From assembly GCA_965262875.1 (NCBI GenBank), contig OZ253569.1, positions 1,054,001-1,118,000 on the forward strand: a DNA stretch of 64,000 nt, read 5' to 3'. This DNA comes from JBALVT01 sp965262875. Lineage in GTDB: Bacteria; Pseudomonadota; Gammaproteobacteria; Pseudomonadales; Halieaceae. Shown here piece after piece: positions 35,589 through 44,735 of this stretch. The position numbers were made by a program, and so were the translations under genes. Numbering within the stretch: the first letter of the stretch is position 1; each line of letters starts with the position of its first letter. The notes under the pieces were generated by a model. That model was not told the DNA's origin and ran no database searches. It saw only the letters and a list, made by a program, of their open reading frames with translations.

Positions 35589-35996
35589 CTAGGAAAAGTG
35601 CAATACAATTTCCCGGGAGCCGGGATGATGGCGATGCTCCCACAAGTAGATTCCCTGCCAGGTGCCCAGCATTAAGCGGCCATTTTGAAAGGGTACGCTG
35701 ATTTGAGTCGCAGTAAGTGCGCACTTGATATGTGCGGGCATATCATCCGGGCCTTCCAGGGTATGGGTGTAGAGCGGGTCGTTCTCGGGAACCAGTCGGT
35801 TCAACCAGTTTTCGAGATCGACACGAGCTGAGTCGTCGTCGTTTTCCTGTATTAGCAGGCTAGCAGAGGTATGACGGATAAATAGGGAGCACAAGCCTTC
35901 TTTGCTTCCACAGTTAGCGAACTCAGCTTTGACCTGATGCGTGATGCTGTGAAGGCCCTGACGTTGCACAGGCACTCGAAGGGATATTATCGACAT
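35589..35996 (-). CDS. yjbQ: YjbQ/UPF0047 family protein (secondary thiamine-phosphate synthase-like)
   Basis: From ATG 35996 (MSIISLRVPVQ) the protein has about 135 residues, which is normal; the further upstream codon at 36026 would add ten residues. Conserved stretches are LCSLFIRHTSASLLIQEND, DMPAHIKCALTATQISVPFQ and GRLMLGTWQGIYLWEHRHHP, with the invariant His and Glu residues. The E. coli homologue has weak thiamine-phosphate synthase activity; the real role of the family is uncertain. It is divergent from the GNAT gene. Confidence 0.92.
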   Translation of the reverse strand: MSIISLRVPVQRQGLHSITHQVKAEFANCGSKEGLCSLFIRHTSASLLIQENDDDSARVDLENWLNRLVPENDPLYTHTLEGPDDMPAHIKCALTATQISVPFQNGRLMLGTWQGIYLWEHRHHPGSREIVLHFS

Positions 35997-36148
35997 GGTG
36001 TTTTTTCCATATTGTGACTCTATCATATACCGACCAGGCGGGACGTGGGTGGCCGTATCCCCTGCACTGGAGAGCCATGGTCTTGAAACCGCTTGTCAGA
36101 ATCGTCACGTTGTGGAATTATTTTGCCACGCGACGGGGGTGAATAGAA

Positions 36149-36622
36149 ATGACGGTAAGAGGCGACGAAACGAATTCTGGTGATGGTGTGTGTTTCAGGC
36201 CTTATAATGAAGCGGATAACCTGGCTTGTACCAAGATCTTCGATGCCAACTGTCCCGAGTATTTCGCGCTTAACGAGCGCGAAGACTACGAGGTTTTTCT
36301 TAAGTCTGCGCCCGAGGGTTACCAAGTCTGTGAAGTAGAAGGGCGGGTGCTTGGTGCTTTCGGTTTACTCGACGAGGGCCAAGACGAGAAGAGACTCAAC
36401 TGGATATTGCTCGATCCGCAATCACAAGGAATGGGCATCGGAGAAAAGATCATGGAGCGAGTGATCCGTGTGGGTCGCGAGTCTCAAGCAGTGACGGTGA
36501 ACATTGCAGCCAGTCATAAGTCCGAACCCTTTTTCGCCAAGTTTGGTGCGAGGACTACCTTGTTCACCAAAGATGGCTGGGGGCCTGGGATGGACCGTGT
36601 CGATATGGTGCTCTCGGTTTGA
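36149..36622 (+). CDS. GNAT-family N-acetyltransferase
   Basis: The 157-residue product has a GNAT fold. The acetyl-CoA pyrophosphate loop is QSQGMGIGEKIMERVIRVGR (Q-x-x-G-x-G). The earlier strands include FRPYNEADNLACTKIFDANC and YQVCEVEGRVLGAFGLLDE. The end KSEPFFAKFGARTTLFTKDG is typical. The substrate is unknown. The ISNCY element starts 58 bp after the stop. Confidence 0.88.
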   Translation: MTVRGDETNSGDGVCFRPYNEADNLACTKIFDANCPEYFALNEREDYEVFLKSAPEGYQVCEVEGRVLGAFGLLDEGQDEKRLNWILLDPQSQGMGIGEKIMERVIRVGRESQAVTVNIAASHKSEPFFAKFGARTTLFTKDGWGPGMDRVDMVLSV

Positions 36623-36806
36623 GATCGACGGCTTGGTCCTTGAAATGGTCGGTTTGGCCCGGATTTCTAATCTAGCTAGTCCCTATCCATAAACTTTCAA
36701 TCCATTGAAATATAAGGAATATTTTTCGCAAGGTATTAAAAAATCCTCTTGAATTTGTTAAGTTCAAGGTGCGAACAAAAAAACAAAAAAACCAAGAGGA
36801 TTCCGC

Positions 36807-38147
36807 ATGCGAGAAACCCGCATTGCTCAGGCAAGTATATTTGAAAACTACTCAAAACACGAATTTGGAACTCAGCTTCGGGCGTTATCAAATCGACTGG
36901 ATCAACATCCAGAAGTACTACTGTTGGTCGCCGATGATCTCATTGATGCGTCAGTAGCCAGGGTAGGTCGAACAGGTTTAACCGTTGAAAATGTTTTTCG
37001 ATGCTTGCTCCTGAAGCAGCAGTTGCGCGTCAGCTACGAGCAATTGGCGTTTCATTTGTCAGACTCGATGACCTGCCGTACGTTTGCCCGGCTGTCTGCC
37101 ACAACAATGCCCAGTCGATCTGGGCTACAGTCAACGATACGGAGTATCAGGCCAGAAACGCTGGAAAAAGTGCAGGAGACCCTCTGTGTCAGTTGGCTTA
37201 AAGCAGGCATACTATCAATGGAAAAATTACGCATCGATAGCACGGTTGTCGCCAGTAATATTGCGCCACCCAGTGACAGTCAACTCCTGAATGATGGTGT
37301 TCGAGTGCTCAGCCGCCTGTTGATGAAAAGCAAAAATATCACAGGGGTAAAAATTCGCTTTACGGACCAGCGCAAAGCCTCGAAGTCGCTGGCATTTCAG
37401 ATTTTTAATGCGAAAAAAGCTGGAAAAAAAACACTTTATCCAAAGTTGTTGCAGATTCCAGGAATTGTCCTGAAGCAAGTTAAGCGGGGGTTGGAAGCCG
37501 TAGAAGTGGGTGCCTGTGACTCTGATAAAAAGAAGCAATGGGTAAGTCAGGTAGAGCAGTACAGGGATTTAGCACTGAGGGTCATCAATCAAACAGAGCG
37601 CCGCGTCATCCAGGGGCAGAGCGTCCATTCCTCAAAAAAAATCGTGAGCTTATTCGAGTCACACACCGATATTATCGTCAAAGGATTTCGTGACGTTCAA
37701 TATGGCCATAAGATAAATCTGAGCAGTGAGAGAAGCGGATTCATCACGTACCTGTGTATTGAAAAAGGGAACCCGGCGGACTCCAGCTTGTTCATGCCGG
37801 CGCTGGATTTTCACCAGTCGAAGCTGCACCGTCTACCGCACTCGGTGGTGGCTGACGGTGGCTATGCCAGCCAGGAGAATGTGGCAAAAGGAAGGGGGCT
37901 GGGTGTTAAGCGTGTGGCCTTTCATAAGCCGGTCGGTTTATCACTTCACGCCATGGGCGTTAAATCGAAAACGTTTACTCAATTGCGCAATTTCCGGGCG
38001 GGCGTCGAAGGGAATATCTCAGAGCTAAAGAGAGCATTCGGTGCAACGAAGGCCAATTGGAAAGGCCTTGATGGCTTTAAAGCCTATGTCTGGTCATCGG
38101 TTCTGAGCTACAACCTGATGCGTTTGGCGAGACTTGACTCCGGCTAA
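36807..38147 (+). CDS. ISNCY-family transposase
   Basis: The 446-residue frame is intact. The N-terminus (MRETRIAQASIFENYSKHEF) and GLTVENVFRCLLLKQQLRVS are typical of ISNCY transposases. DDE-type motifs are KLRIDSTVVASNIAPPSDSQ (first Asp), HSVVADGGYASQENVA (second Asp) and RAGVEGNISELKRAFGATK (Glu). The element could be active, although its 3' end is now interrupted by IS30. Confidence 0.92.
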   Translation: MRETRIAQASIFENYSKHEFGTQLRALSNRLDQHPEVLLLVADDLIDASVARVGRTGLTVENVFRCLLLKQQLRVSYEQLAFHLSDSMTCRTFARLSATTMPSRSGLQSTIRSIRPETLEKVQETLCVSWLKAGILSMEKLRIDSTVVASNIAPPSDSQLLNDGVRVLSRLLMKSKNITGVKIRFTDQRKASKSLAFQIFNAKKAGKKTLYPKLLQIPGIVLKQVKRGLEAVEVGACDSDKKKQWVSQVEQYRDLALRVINQTERRVIQGQSVHSSKKIVSLFESHTDIIVKGFRDVQYGHKINLSSERSGFITYLCIEKGNPADSSLFMPALDFHQSKLHRLPHSVVADGGYASQENVAKGRGLGVKRVAFHKPVGLSLHAMGVKSKTFTQLRNFRAGVEGNISELKRAFGATKANWKGLDGFKAYVWSSVLSYNLMRLARLDSG

Positions 38148-38337
38148 GCTCGAAGCTGGCCCAGGATAGGAAATATTTGTAGGCTTATGGGTAGTACAGC
38201 GTATTTCTGCGATCCGAATTCAGGATAATGGACCTTTAAGCAATGATTCTCGTGATTTTATGGCCGCTAAAAGCCGGTAGCATTGTGGGCCGGAACGTAA
38301 AGACTAAAACGGGATGGTTTTTTAGAAAAACATTGCG

Positions 38338-39389
38338 GATTCAAGTCGCTAGTGCAATCGGTGGGTTGATCCCAAACAGTACTTGGTTGGGGGTTTTAAA
38401 GTCCAGACATTTTCTTGGCCGGTTGTTAAGTTTATCAAAGATTCTCTGGACACACTCCGGCGTCATATCATCAAAGCTAGATCCTTTCGGGGCGTATTGG
38501 CGGATCAGACCATTTGTATTCTCATTCAATCCCCGCTCCCATGAATGGTAAGGGTGCGCGAAGTAGCTTTCAGCCTGCAGCTGTTGGGCGATAACCTCGT
38601 GTAAGGCAAACTCCTTGCCGTTATCATAGGTCAGTGTTTCTACCGGGGCGGCTAAGGGGGAAAGCGCCCCAAGTATCGCTTCCTTGACGGCCTTCGCCGT
38701 TTTATTGGGGGCCAGGGCGATCACTGTGAAACGTGTCTTTCTCTCAACAGCCGTCATCAGTACGGAGCCACCCAAGCGCCCAATGATAAGGTCCATTTCC
38801 CAATCACCAATACGCTTGCGCTCATCAACAATCGCTGGACGCTCGTCGATACTTACCCGGTTCCTTAGCTGCCCGCGCTTGTCTGGGCTCCCGTAACGCT
38901 TCTTACGTTTCTTTTGGCAGCGCAAGTGGGCATGGAGGTCGCCCCCGGCCTTCTTGTCGATCAGAATGTACTGATAAATCCATTCTGGACTAACAGATTG
39001 CAGGATTGATTTTGCTAGCCAACCGCTGATCTGCTCTGGACTCCATTCCTCCCTCAGTAGCGATTCAACCCGCTGCCAGGTTATCTCTGTAATACGTGTA
39101 TGGGTGTGGTGATGCTGCCGTTCAGTGGCAAAACGCTGGGCCTGCTGGGGCCTATAACCACGCAAGCCCGTATTGCGACCAAGCTCTCTGCTAATTGTCC
39201 CAGGGCTTCGTCTAAGCTCTCTGGCTATGGCTTTTTGTGTAAAACCAGCTTTTAAAAATGCTTCAATCTGGTATCGTTCGTATTCGGTCAACTGTGTATA
39301 GTTCATGTGTAATTTCCTTGGTCGAGAAAATGGCACTGGATTGTACCAGTTGGCCACCTGCTCTAGAAATTGCACTTATGACTTGAATC
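38338..39389 (-). mobile_element. IS30-family insertion sequence inside the ISNCY element
   Basis: The 1052-bp element has inverted ends GATTCAAGTCGCTAGTGCA (left) and GATTCAAGTCATAAGTGCA (reverse of right). It contains one transposase on the minus strand. No clear 2-3 bp duplication is visible at the borders, which are set from the inverted repeats alone. Confidence 0.82.
38341..39306 (-). CDS. IS30-family transposase
   Basis: From ATG 39306 (MNYTQLTEYERYQIEAFLKA) about 321 residues follow. The N-terminal helix-turn-helix includes KAIARELRRSPGTISRELGR. The DDE core has RIGDWEMDLIIG (first Asp), VETLTYDNGKEFALHEV (second Asp) and YHSWERGLNENTNGLIRQY (Glu), the standard IS30 signature. An open upstream extension to 39375 is probably not used. 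The stop lies inside the terminal inverted repeat. Confidence 0.93.
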   Translation of the reverse strand: MNYTQLTEYERYQIEAFLKAGFTQKAIARELRRSPGTISRELGRNTGLRGYRPQQAQRFATERQHHHTHTRITEITWQRVESLLREEWSPEQISGWLAKSILQSVSPEWIYQYILIDKKAGGDLHAHLRCQKKRKKRYGSPDKRGQLRNRVSIDERPAIVDERKRIGDWEMDLIIGRLGGSVLMTAVERKTRFTVIALAPNKTAKAVKEAILGALSPLAAPVETLTYDNGKEFALHEVIAQQLQAESYFAHPYHSWERGLNENTNGLIRQYAPKGSSFDDMTPECVQRIFDKLNNRPRKCLDFKTPNQVLFGINPPIALAT

Positions 39390-39479
39390 TAAGCATCCAT
39401 TTATGGATAGGCACTAGTTAAGGTCTGGTTCATCTATATGCGATAACATCGGCGCCCACTCAATACGCTGGCTCAAACA

Positions 39480-40118
39480 TTGCATCTGAGAACCACAGCT
39501 TTGGTCATCTTTTTCCTGTTGTCGTTGCCCCCGGGCCGCGTTCAGGCGAGTGATGAGTCGGCTGCGAAACAGCAAATTTCTGCTGTCCCTCCCAATGCGC
39601 TCGACCCAGATGCCCCAAACCCCGATCTGTCGGGTACCGCTGCCAAGGAGCCCGCGACAGCAATGCTACCCGCGACTAAATCTGATGTACCCAGGGAGGG
39701 AGACGCCATCTGGCTTGAGGAAAAGATAGCCCCTTCGACGCGCTGGATCGAAAACCTGGTTAAGCCCATCACAGTGTGGATGGAGCGCAAGATTCAAAAA
39801 GAAAACCCGGGCTCCAAAACCACGGCAATCACTACCCTGCGTACTCCGGCAGCAGACAACCCAGTCGTTGCAGACAGGAATGTAAAAACCGCAATAGTGG
39901 AAACACGGAACAAGATCATAAGTGTCAGCGAGGCCTCAGCGATTGCTAATGCGCGCATCCCCGGGAACATTCTGCGAGTAAAACTTCTTGAGCGGGAAAA
40001 TGCCAGCCCGAGGTATCGCGTGAAGATAATATCCACGGATGGAGAAATGCACATTCTATATATCGATGCTTTCGGTCAAGAGTTGATGACGCCGCAACCG
40101 TCGAGCGAGCAACCCTAA
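39480..40118 (+). CDS. Exported PepSY-like protein ahead of the PhoP/PhoQ-like system
   Basis: The 212-residue product starts at TTG 39480 with a signal peptide (TALVIFFLLSLPPGRVQA). The middle is Pro/Ala-rich and disordered. The C-terminal 60 residues look like a PepSY domain: ISVSEASAIANARIPGNILR, YRVKIISTDGEMHILYIDA and FGQEL. Such small exported proteins are often encoded next to PhoP/QseB-type systems. The stop overlaps the ATG of the regulator gene by one base (TAATG), so co-translation is likely. Confidence 0.7.
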   Translation: MHLRTTALVIFFLLSLPPGRVQASDESAAKQQISAVPPNALDPDAPNPDLSGTAAKEPATAMLPATKSDVPREGDAIWLEEKIAPSTRWIENLVKPITVWMERKIQKENPGSKTTAITTLRTPAADNPVVADRNVKTAIVETRNKIISVSEASAIANARIPGNILRVKLLERENASPRYRVKIISTDGEMHILYIDAFGQELMTPQPSSEQP

Positions 40119-40796
40119 TGCGAGTACTGCTAGTAGAAGACGATATGGAACTTCAGGGCCAATTGCAGCGTCAACTGGAACGTATGGGTTATCAGATGAG
40201 CGTCGCTGCAGATGGGCAGGAGGCATTGTATTACGCGAGCGAGTACGACATTGATATAGCCATTGTTGATCTGGGGCTGCCGAAGATGGACGGCATCGAG
40301 CTCATCCAGCGTCTGCGGGACAGTTCTTACAGTTTCCCTGTGCTAATACTCACCGCCAGGGCGGGCTGGAAAGACAAGGTCAAGGGCCTGGAAGCGGGGG
40401 CAGACGATTATCTCACCAAGCCATTTCAATTGGAGGAACTGGCTGCCAGGGTCAAGGCACTGCTTCGCCGCGCTGCAGGGTATACGAGCCCCTCATTAAA
40501 TATTGGTGCAATTTCCCTCAATATCTCAAGCAATGAAGTCAGAGTAGGCGGGGAAGAAATAGATCTTACGGCGTTCGAATACAAAGTATTGGAGCACTTC
40601 CATGATGAACCCCGGAAAGATCACAACCAAGTCCATGCTTATTGATAGACTCTATGGCGATAACGAGGACAGGGAGAGCAATGTGGTGGAGGTCATCATT
40701 GCTCGATTGCGCAAGAAGTTGGACCCCACCGGAGAAACTCAACCGATTGAAACACTGCGCGGCCGCGGTTATCGCTTTGTGGGCAGGCGAAGCTGA
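40118..40796 (+). pseudogene. OmpR-family response regulator (PhoP/QseB-like), frameshifted
   Basis: The receiver domain is complete: acidic pocket VEDD near residue 7, phospho-acceptor in IAIVDLGLPKMDG, and the Lys in DDYLTKPFQLEEL. The winged-helix domain begins EEIDLTAFEYKVLEHF and continues in another frame as MMNPGKITTKSMLIDRLYG, then SNVVEVIIARLRKKL and the end TLRGRGYRFVGRRS. One extra C at 40600-40601 (CTTCCATG for CTTCATG) separates the two. With the indel the DNA-binding helix is lost. The partner kinase gene that follows is also broken. Confidence 0.88.
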
Positions 40797-41961
40797 ATCC
40801 GTGAAATTGTCGCTCACCTCCAGGTTGTTTCTCTCCACCGCACTTGCGCTAACCCTTTTTTTGGGCGCCACGGGATTCTTGCTGGACAGGGCATTTGCCG
40901 TAAGCCTGGAAAAGGTAGAGCGCGAGAAGCTGCAGTCGCATACTTATCTGCTTCTCTCAATCGCCGACAATGAAAATGGGTCCATTGAGCTCCCAAGCCA
41001 CCTGTCTGAGCCTCGCTTTAATGTGCCGGGCGAATCACTTCTGGCGATTGTGACTGATATGGATGGAAGAGAATCTTGGCGCAGTCTGTCTGCGGCAGAT
41101 CGCAATTTCTCCGTTCCCCCTCCCCAAGAGGGCCAGTGGCTGTTTGGCCGTGCTCAGGATGTGAGTGGAGATTTCTATTACGTCTCAAGTTTTAGCACCC
41201 GATGGTCTGATGCCAGGGGAAAAAAAACGACTTTCGTGTTCACGGTTATGGAGGGAGCCGACTACTACCGCACTGAGCTGTTGGACTACCGCATGGCTCT
41301 GGCCGGGGGTTTGCTTGTCTTTGGCCTGACTCTGTTTGGATTGCAGGGGCTGATACTACGCTGGGGGCTCCAACCCTTGCGTGGGGTCACAATGGATGTG
41401 GAAGCAATGAACAAAGGCGAGTTGCAATCTTTCGAGGACAGTTATCCGAAGGAACTCCAACCACTTACCGAGAACTTGAATTTGTTGGTAGCAAACGAGC
41501 GCAGACAGCGAAAGCGCTATAGAGATCGTATGGCGGATTTATCCCACAGCCTGAAAACGCCTCTCTCAGTTTTACGGGGAATCGAATCCGACATCGATGA
41601 AAGTGGTAAGCCGATTTCCCGCCCCGAGCTTGTTGAAACTCTCAACAGGCAAGTAGCGAGAATGAGCAATATAGTCGACTACCAACTGCAGCGCGCCGTT
41701 TCTGGCGGTGAATTCACCAGCTTTGTTGCCATCAACATTGCGGGTCAAGTTGAGACTATCGTTTCTGCACTCAACAAGGTCTATTTGGAAAAAGGGGTGT
41801 CGGTTGACGTGCAGGTCGATCCAGACTTGTCTTTTTACGGTGATGAAAATGACCTTATCGAACTCCTGGGAAACCTCTTGGACAATGCCTACAAGCATTG
41901 CGCCCATAGAGTTTGCGTGTCGGCCACCCGGCGGCAGACTGAAGATGAGGAACTGTTGCTA

Positions 41962-43131
41962 GTGTAGTGTATTAAATAGATTGATGATATAATGATTACT
42001 TCATTCACTACCCGTGTGAAGCTAATGCCCGCCCAAATAAATATAACTTTAACAGCGCAAGAGAAAAAGCAGTTGGAAAAAATGTTAGAAGCAAAACGAC
42101 ACCGGTTCGATTGGTAGAGCGCTCAAGGATTATTTTGCTCGCTGCAAAAAATGTTCCCAACTACAAAATTGCTGAAGAGCTGGAAATTGATGTCAACAAG
42201 GTAGGCCGATGGCGCAATCGTTTTTTTGAGAGAGGGTTTCGGGGAATAGAAAAAGATTTGCCAAGAGGGGCTAATCACGGCGGCAAGAATTCTGCGGACC
42301 AGGCAAAGCTGCGGTCGAAAGTCATCAAGATAACCACGCAGGAAAAACCCAAGGATGGCACCCACTGGACAACCCGGGGTTTGGCAAAAGTGATGGGCAT
42401 TAATCACTCCTTTATAAATAGAGTGTGGCGAGAAGTTGGTCTGAAGCCACACCTGGTTGCTCAGTTCAAGGTGAGCAACGATCCTGCCTTTGAAGAAAAG
42501 CTACGCGATGTTGTTGGCTTGTATTTATCGCCGCCAGAGAATGCAGTTGTTTTCTGTGTTGACGAAAAGAGTTCCATTCAAGCGCTGGACAGAACGCAGC
42601 CGGGATTGCCGATGAAGCCCGGGCGCGGCGGAACCATGACTCACGACTATAAGCGTCATGGTACAAGCACCATGTTTGCGGCACTGAACACCCTGACTGG
42701 TGATGTTATCGGTGAGTGCAAAAAGCGTCACCGGCACCAGGAATTTTTGGCGTTTCTGAAGACTGTGGAAAAACAAACACCCAAGGAGTTAGACCTTCAC
42801 CTTATCGTTGATAACTACGCGACGCACAAACACGAAAAAGTGAAGAACTGGATTAAGCGTAATAAAAGGGTTCACTTACACTTTATTCCAACCAGTTCTT
42901 CGTGGCTAAATCTGGTGGAGAGATTTTTTGGTTTGTTGACAGAAAGGCAACTGCGCCGTGGTGTATTCACATCGGTACAAGAGCTGGAAGAGACCATCAT
43001 GGATTTTATTGAGAGGCACAATGAAGATAAAAAGCCATTTGCCTGGACAAAGTCCGCAGAAGAGATTTTGGAGAAAGTGGGGCGCGCAAGGCATGCACTC
43101 TCAAATCATCAGTCAGTTTAATACACTACAC
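41962..43131 (+). mobile_element. IS630-family insertion sequence inside the kinase gene
   Basis: The 1170-bp element has perfect 15-bp inverted ends GTGTAGTGTATTAAA and is flanked by the TA duplication (41960-41961 and 43132-43133) expected for IS630/Tc1-type elements. It holds one transposase on the plus strand, spread over two frames. Confidence 0.92.
42025..43121 (+). CDS. IS630-family transposase, two overlapping frames (-1 shift)
   Basis: A short first frame from ATG 42025 gives MPAQINITLTAQEKKQLEKM and LEAKRHRFDW before a stop. The main frame supplies KTTPVRLVERSRIILLAAKN and runs 336 residues from TTG 42111. A -1 shift at the A4 tract 42093-42096 joins them as LEAKTTPVRLVERSR, the usual family sequence. 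Catalytic motifs are FCVDEKSSIQALDRTQPG, LHLIVDNYATHKHEKVKNW and SSWLNLVERFFGLLTER (D-D-E). Either programmed -1 frameshifting makes the full protein or a base has been lost. GC-rich secondary structure downstream was not evident to me. Confidence 0.8.
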
Positions 43132-43351
43132 TAGTGTTGGCAGTTGAAGACGACGGAGTCGGTGTCCCCGAGGCACAGCGCGAGCGCATATTGCGGCGCG
43201 GCGTCCGGCTGGATTCAACCTTGGAAGGGCAGGGCTTTGGCCTGGCAATTGCCGTTGAAATTATAGGTAGTTACATGGGTTCATTGGCGATAGCTGATTC
43301 GTCATTGGGTGGGGCCTTGTTTACCGCGAAGCTACCATCGAGACAATACAA

Positions 43352-43498
43352 ATGAGGATCACAGCAATGGTCAGTTCAAATTTACTTCGAAAATGTACTG
43401 CAATGGTGGTACTGGTCGGTTTATCGGCCTGCTCCAGCGTCACTATTCGCACGCAGGGGGGCGAGAAGGATACCTCTGTGCCCAGCTATATGGACAGT
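43352..43498 (+). pseudogene. Lipoprotein gene (Bor-like), 3' end lost at IS21 copy B
   Basis: The ATG 43352 overlaps the kinase stop (ATGA). About 49 residues are native: a signal peptide ending in LVGLSAC (lipobox), then SSVTIRTQGGEKDTSVPSYM. After 43498 the IS21 left end begins and the remaining residues come from the IS. The short mature sequence recalls Bor-type outer-membrane lipoproteins, but this is a weak match. The rest of the gene is not found elsewhere in the window. Confidence 0.6.
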
Positions 43499-43777
43499 TG
43501 TAGACGCCACTCCAAAACCGCAGCTATTTGCCGAATTTTGAAATAGACGGATCTCGGCGTATTAGAATCGGCGCGGTAGAACTGCGGCCCAGTCACACTC
43601 AAGAGCGACCAATAAGCAGGCACGATTCAAGCGTAGGGACTATAAGAATAAGTGTCGCTGAGAACGGTATGACGCCACCACAGATTTGACGGTCAACGCT
43701 GGCGCCATACCCAAAAAAACCGTGCAGGTGCACGACCCGTTAAGTGTTGCACATAATGGGAATAAATCCAGCCCTCA

Positions 43778-44735
43778 GTATTTTCCAATATGAAATGAGC
43801 CTGAAGGGAGGGTGTATTAAGCCCTTATCTTGAGTCGCTCATGGAGTTGCTGAAATAAGTGATCTCGTGCTGAATTTAGTTGTTCAGCGGCCTCATTGTC
43901 CGTCATTTCATTGGCGAATGCATCCAGATTTCTAAAGGTGATTCCCGGCTTTAAATATTGGCTGGGTTTGGCCAGGGAGCGGAATTTCTCATAGGGTGTC
44001 ATCATGTCGTTGTAGCGGTATTTCTTCCGCTCCTTGCCCTTCTCATCAATAATGGTGGTGGGGAAATAGCAGGGCCGGTGGAAATTGACGTATCGGTAGA
44101 CTTGATGGCTATTGAGTTCAGTGAAATCCGTGGCGTACTGCTGAGGTATGTGGGTATAGCCATAGAGTTTGCGAATGACCGAGCCATTTTTACTCTCAAC
44201 CAAACCATTGTCGTTACTGTGCCGGGGCCGTGATTTGGTAAATTCAATGTGCAACTTGTCCAGAAGCTCAGCAACGGTGTAGTTGATATATTCGCCGCCA
44301 TTGTCTGCGTGAAAGCCCCGTATTTTAAAGGGGAAGGCAGCCAGAATCTGCCTGAGGGCTGGCAGCATAAACGCCTCGCTAATACGTTCCAGCGTGACGA
44401 TGATCTGGAACTGTGTCACCTCATCCACGGCATTGACGTGGTAGATTCCTTTGCGTTTGTCCTGATCACCTTGATGGACAGAGTCAATGCGGATATAGCC
44501 TGGTTGATCGTTCGGGCAAGGTTTGCGCCGCTGGCCAATAGAGGCGGCCTTAGGTCGTGTCTTTGTCAAGACACAGCGCTGCCTCTGGTAGGTCTTGGAG
44601 GCCCGCAGGTTGTACAGGTGAGAAACCGAAATACCCGCCAGGCGTCGATAGTCGGCTTGGCCAAAGCGCTGATAAGCCCGCTCACAGAGCTTTTTAAGTA
44701 CCGCGCCGCTGGGCTGACCATGTCGCTCATCCATA
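43778..44735 (-). mobile_element. Fragment of a second IS element inside IS21 copy B
   Basis: This 958-bp foreign segment between the two blocks of IS21 homology holds the C-terminal two thirds of an rve/DDE transposase. One border (43778, next to the transposase 3' end) is probably a true element end; the other (44735) cuts the transposase gene and is a deletion junction. I could not define terminal repeats. Confidence 0.7.
43817..44734 (-). pseudogene. Integrase-core (rve) transposase, N-terminus missing
   Basis: From 44734 the homologous part reads MDERHGQPSGAVLKKLCERA and YRRLAGISVSHLYNLRAS. The catalytic core includes YIRIDSVHQGDQDKRKGIYH (first Asp), FHADNGGEYINYTVAELLDK (second Asp) and RHSNDNGLVESKNGSVIRK (Glu). 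Related transposases have about 110-130 more residues, with a helix-turn-helix, before this point. The open frame runs on to 44785 only because of IS21 sequence. The element cannot move without its DNA-binding part. Confidence 0.82.

Larger units (their letters stand above)
36681..39413 (+). mobile_element. ISNCY-family element (with an IS30 element inserted near its 3' end)
   Basis: Inverted ends CCCTATCCATAAA (36681) and TTTATGGATAGG (39400-39411) enclose the ISNCY transposase and a complete IS30. CTAGT occurs directly outside both ends (36676-36680, 39414-39418) as a likely 5-bp target duplication. Without the 1052-bp IS30 the element would be about 1.68 kb, which suits an ISNCY element with one 446-residue transposase. 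The 190 bp between the transposase gene and IS30 show no gene. Confidence 0.7.
40801..43355 (+). pseudogene. PhoQ/QseC-like sensor histidine kinase, split by IS630
   Basis: The true start is GTG 40801 (VKLSLTSRLFLSTALALTLF); an open frame back to 40642 is a shadow of the regulator gene. Two transmembrane helices (near residues 8-28 and about 165-185) flank a periplasmic sensor region. The H-box is MADLSHSLKTPLSVLRG as in PhoQ, and the N-box is IELLGNLLDNAYKHC. After 387 codons an IS630 element intervenes; the frame resumes at 43134 with LAVEDDGVGVPEAQ and GQGFGLAIAVEIIG (G boxes). Deleting the IS and one TA restores the frame exactly, ending at 43355. Without the G boxes the protein cannot bind ATP, so signalling should be lost. 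Confidence 0.93.

Noticed and set aside
40642..40800. Longer N-terminus of the PhoQ-like kinase
   Set aside because: This stretch is the regulator gene read in another frame; GTG 40801 directly precedes the first transmembrane helix.
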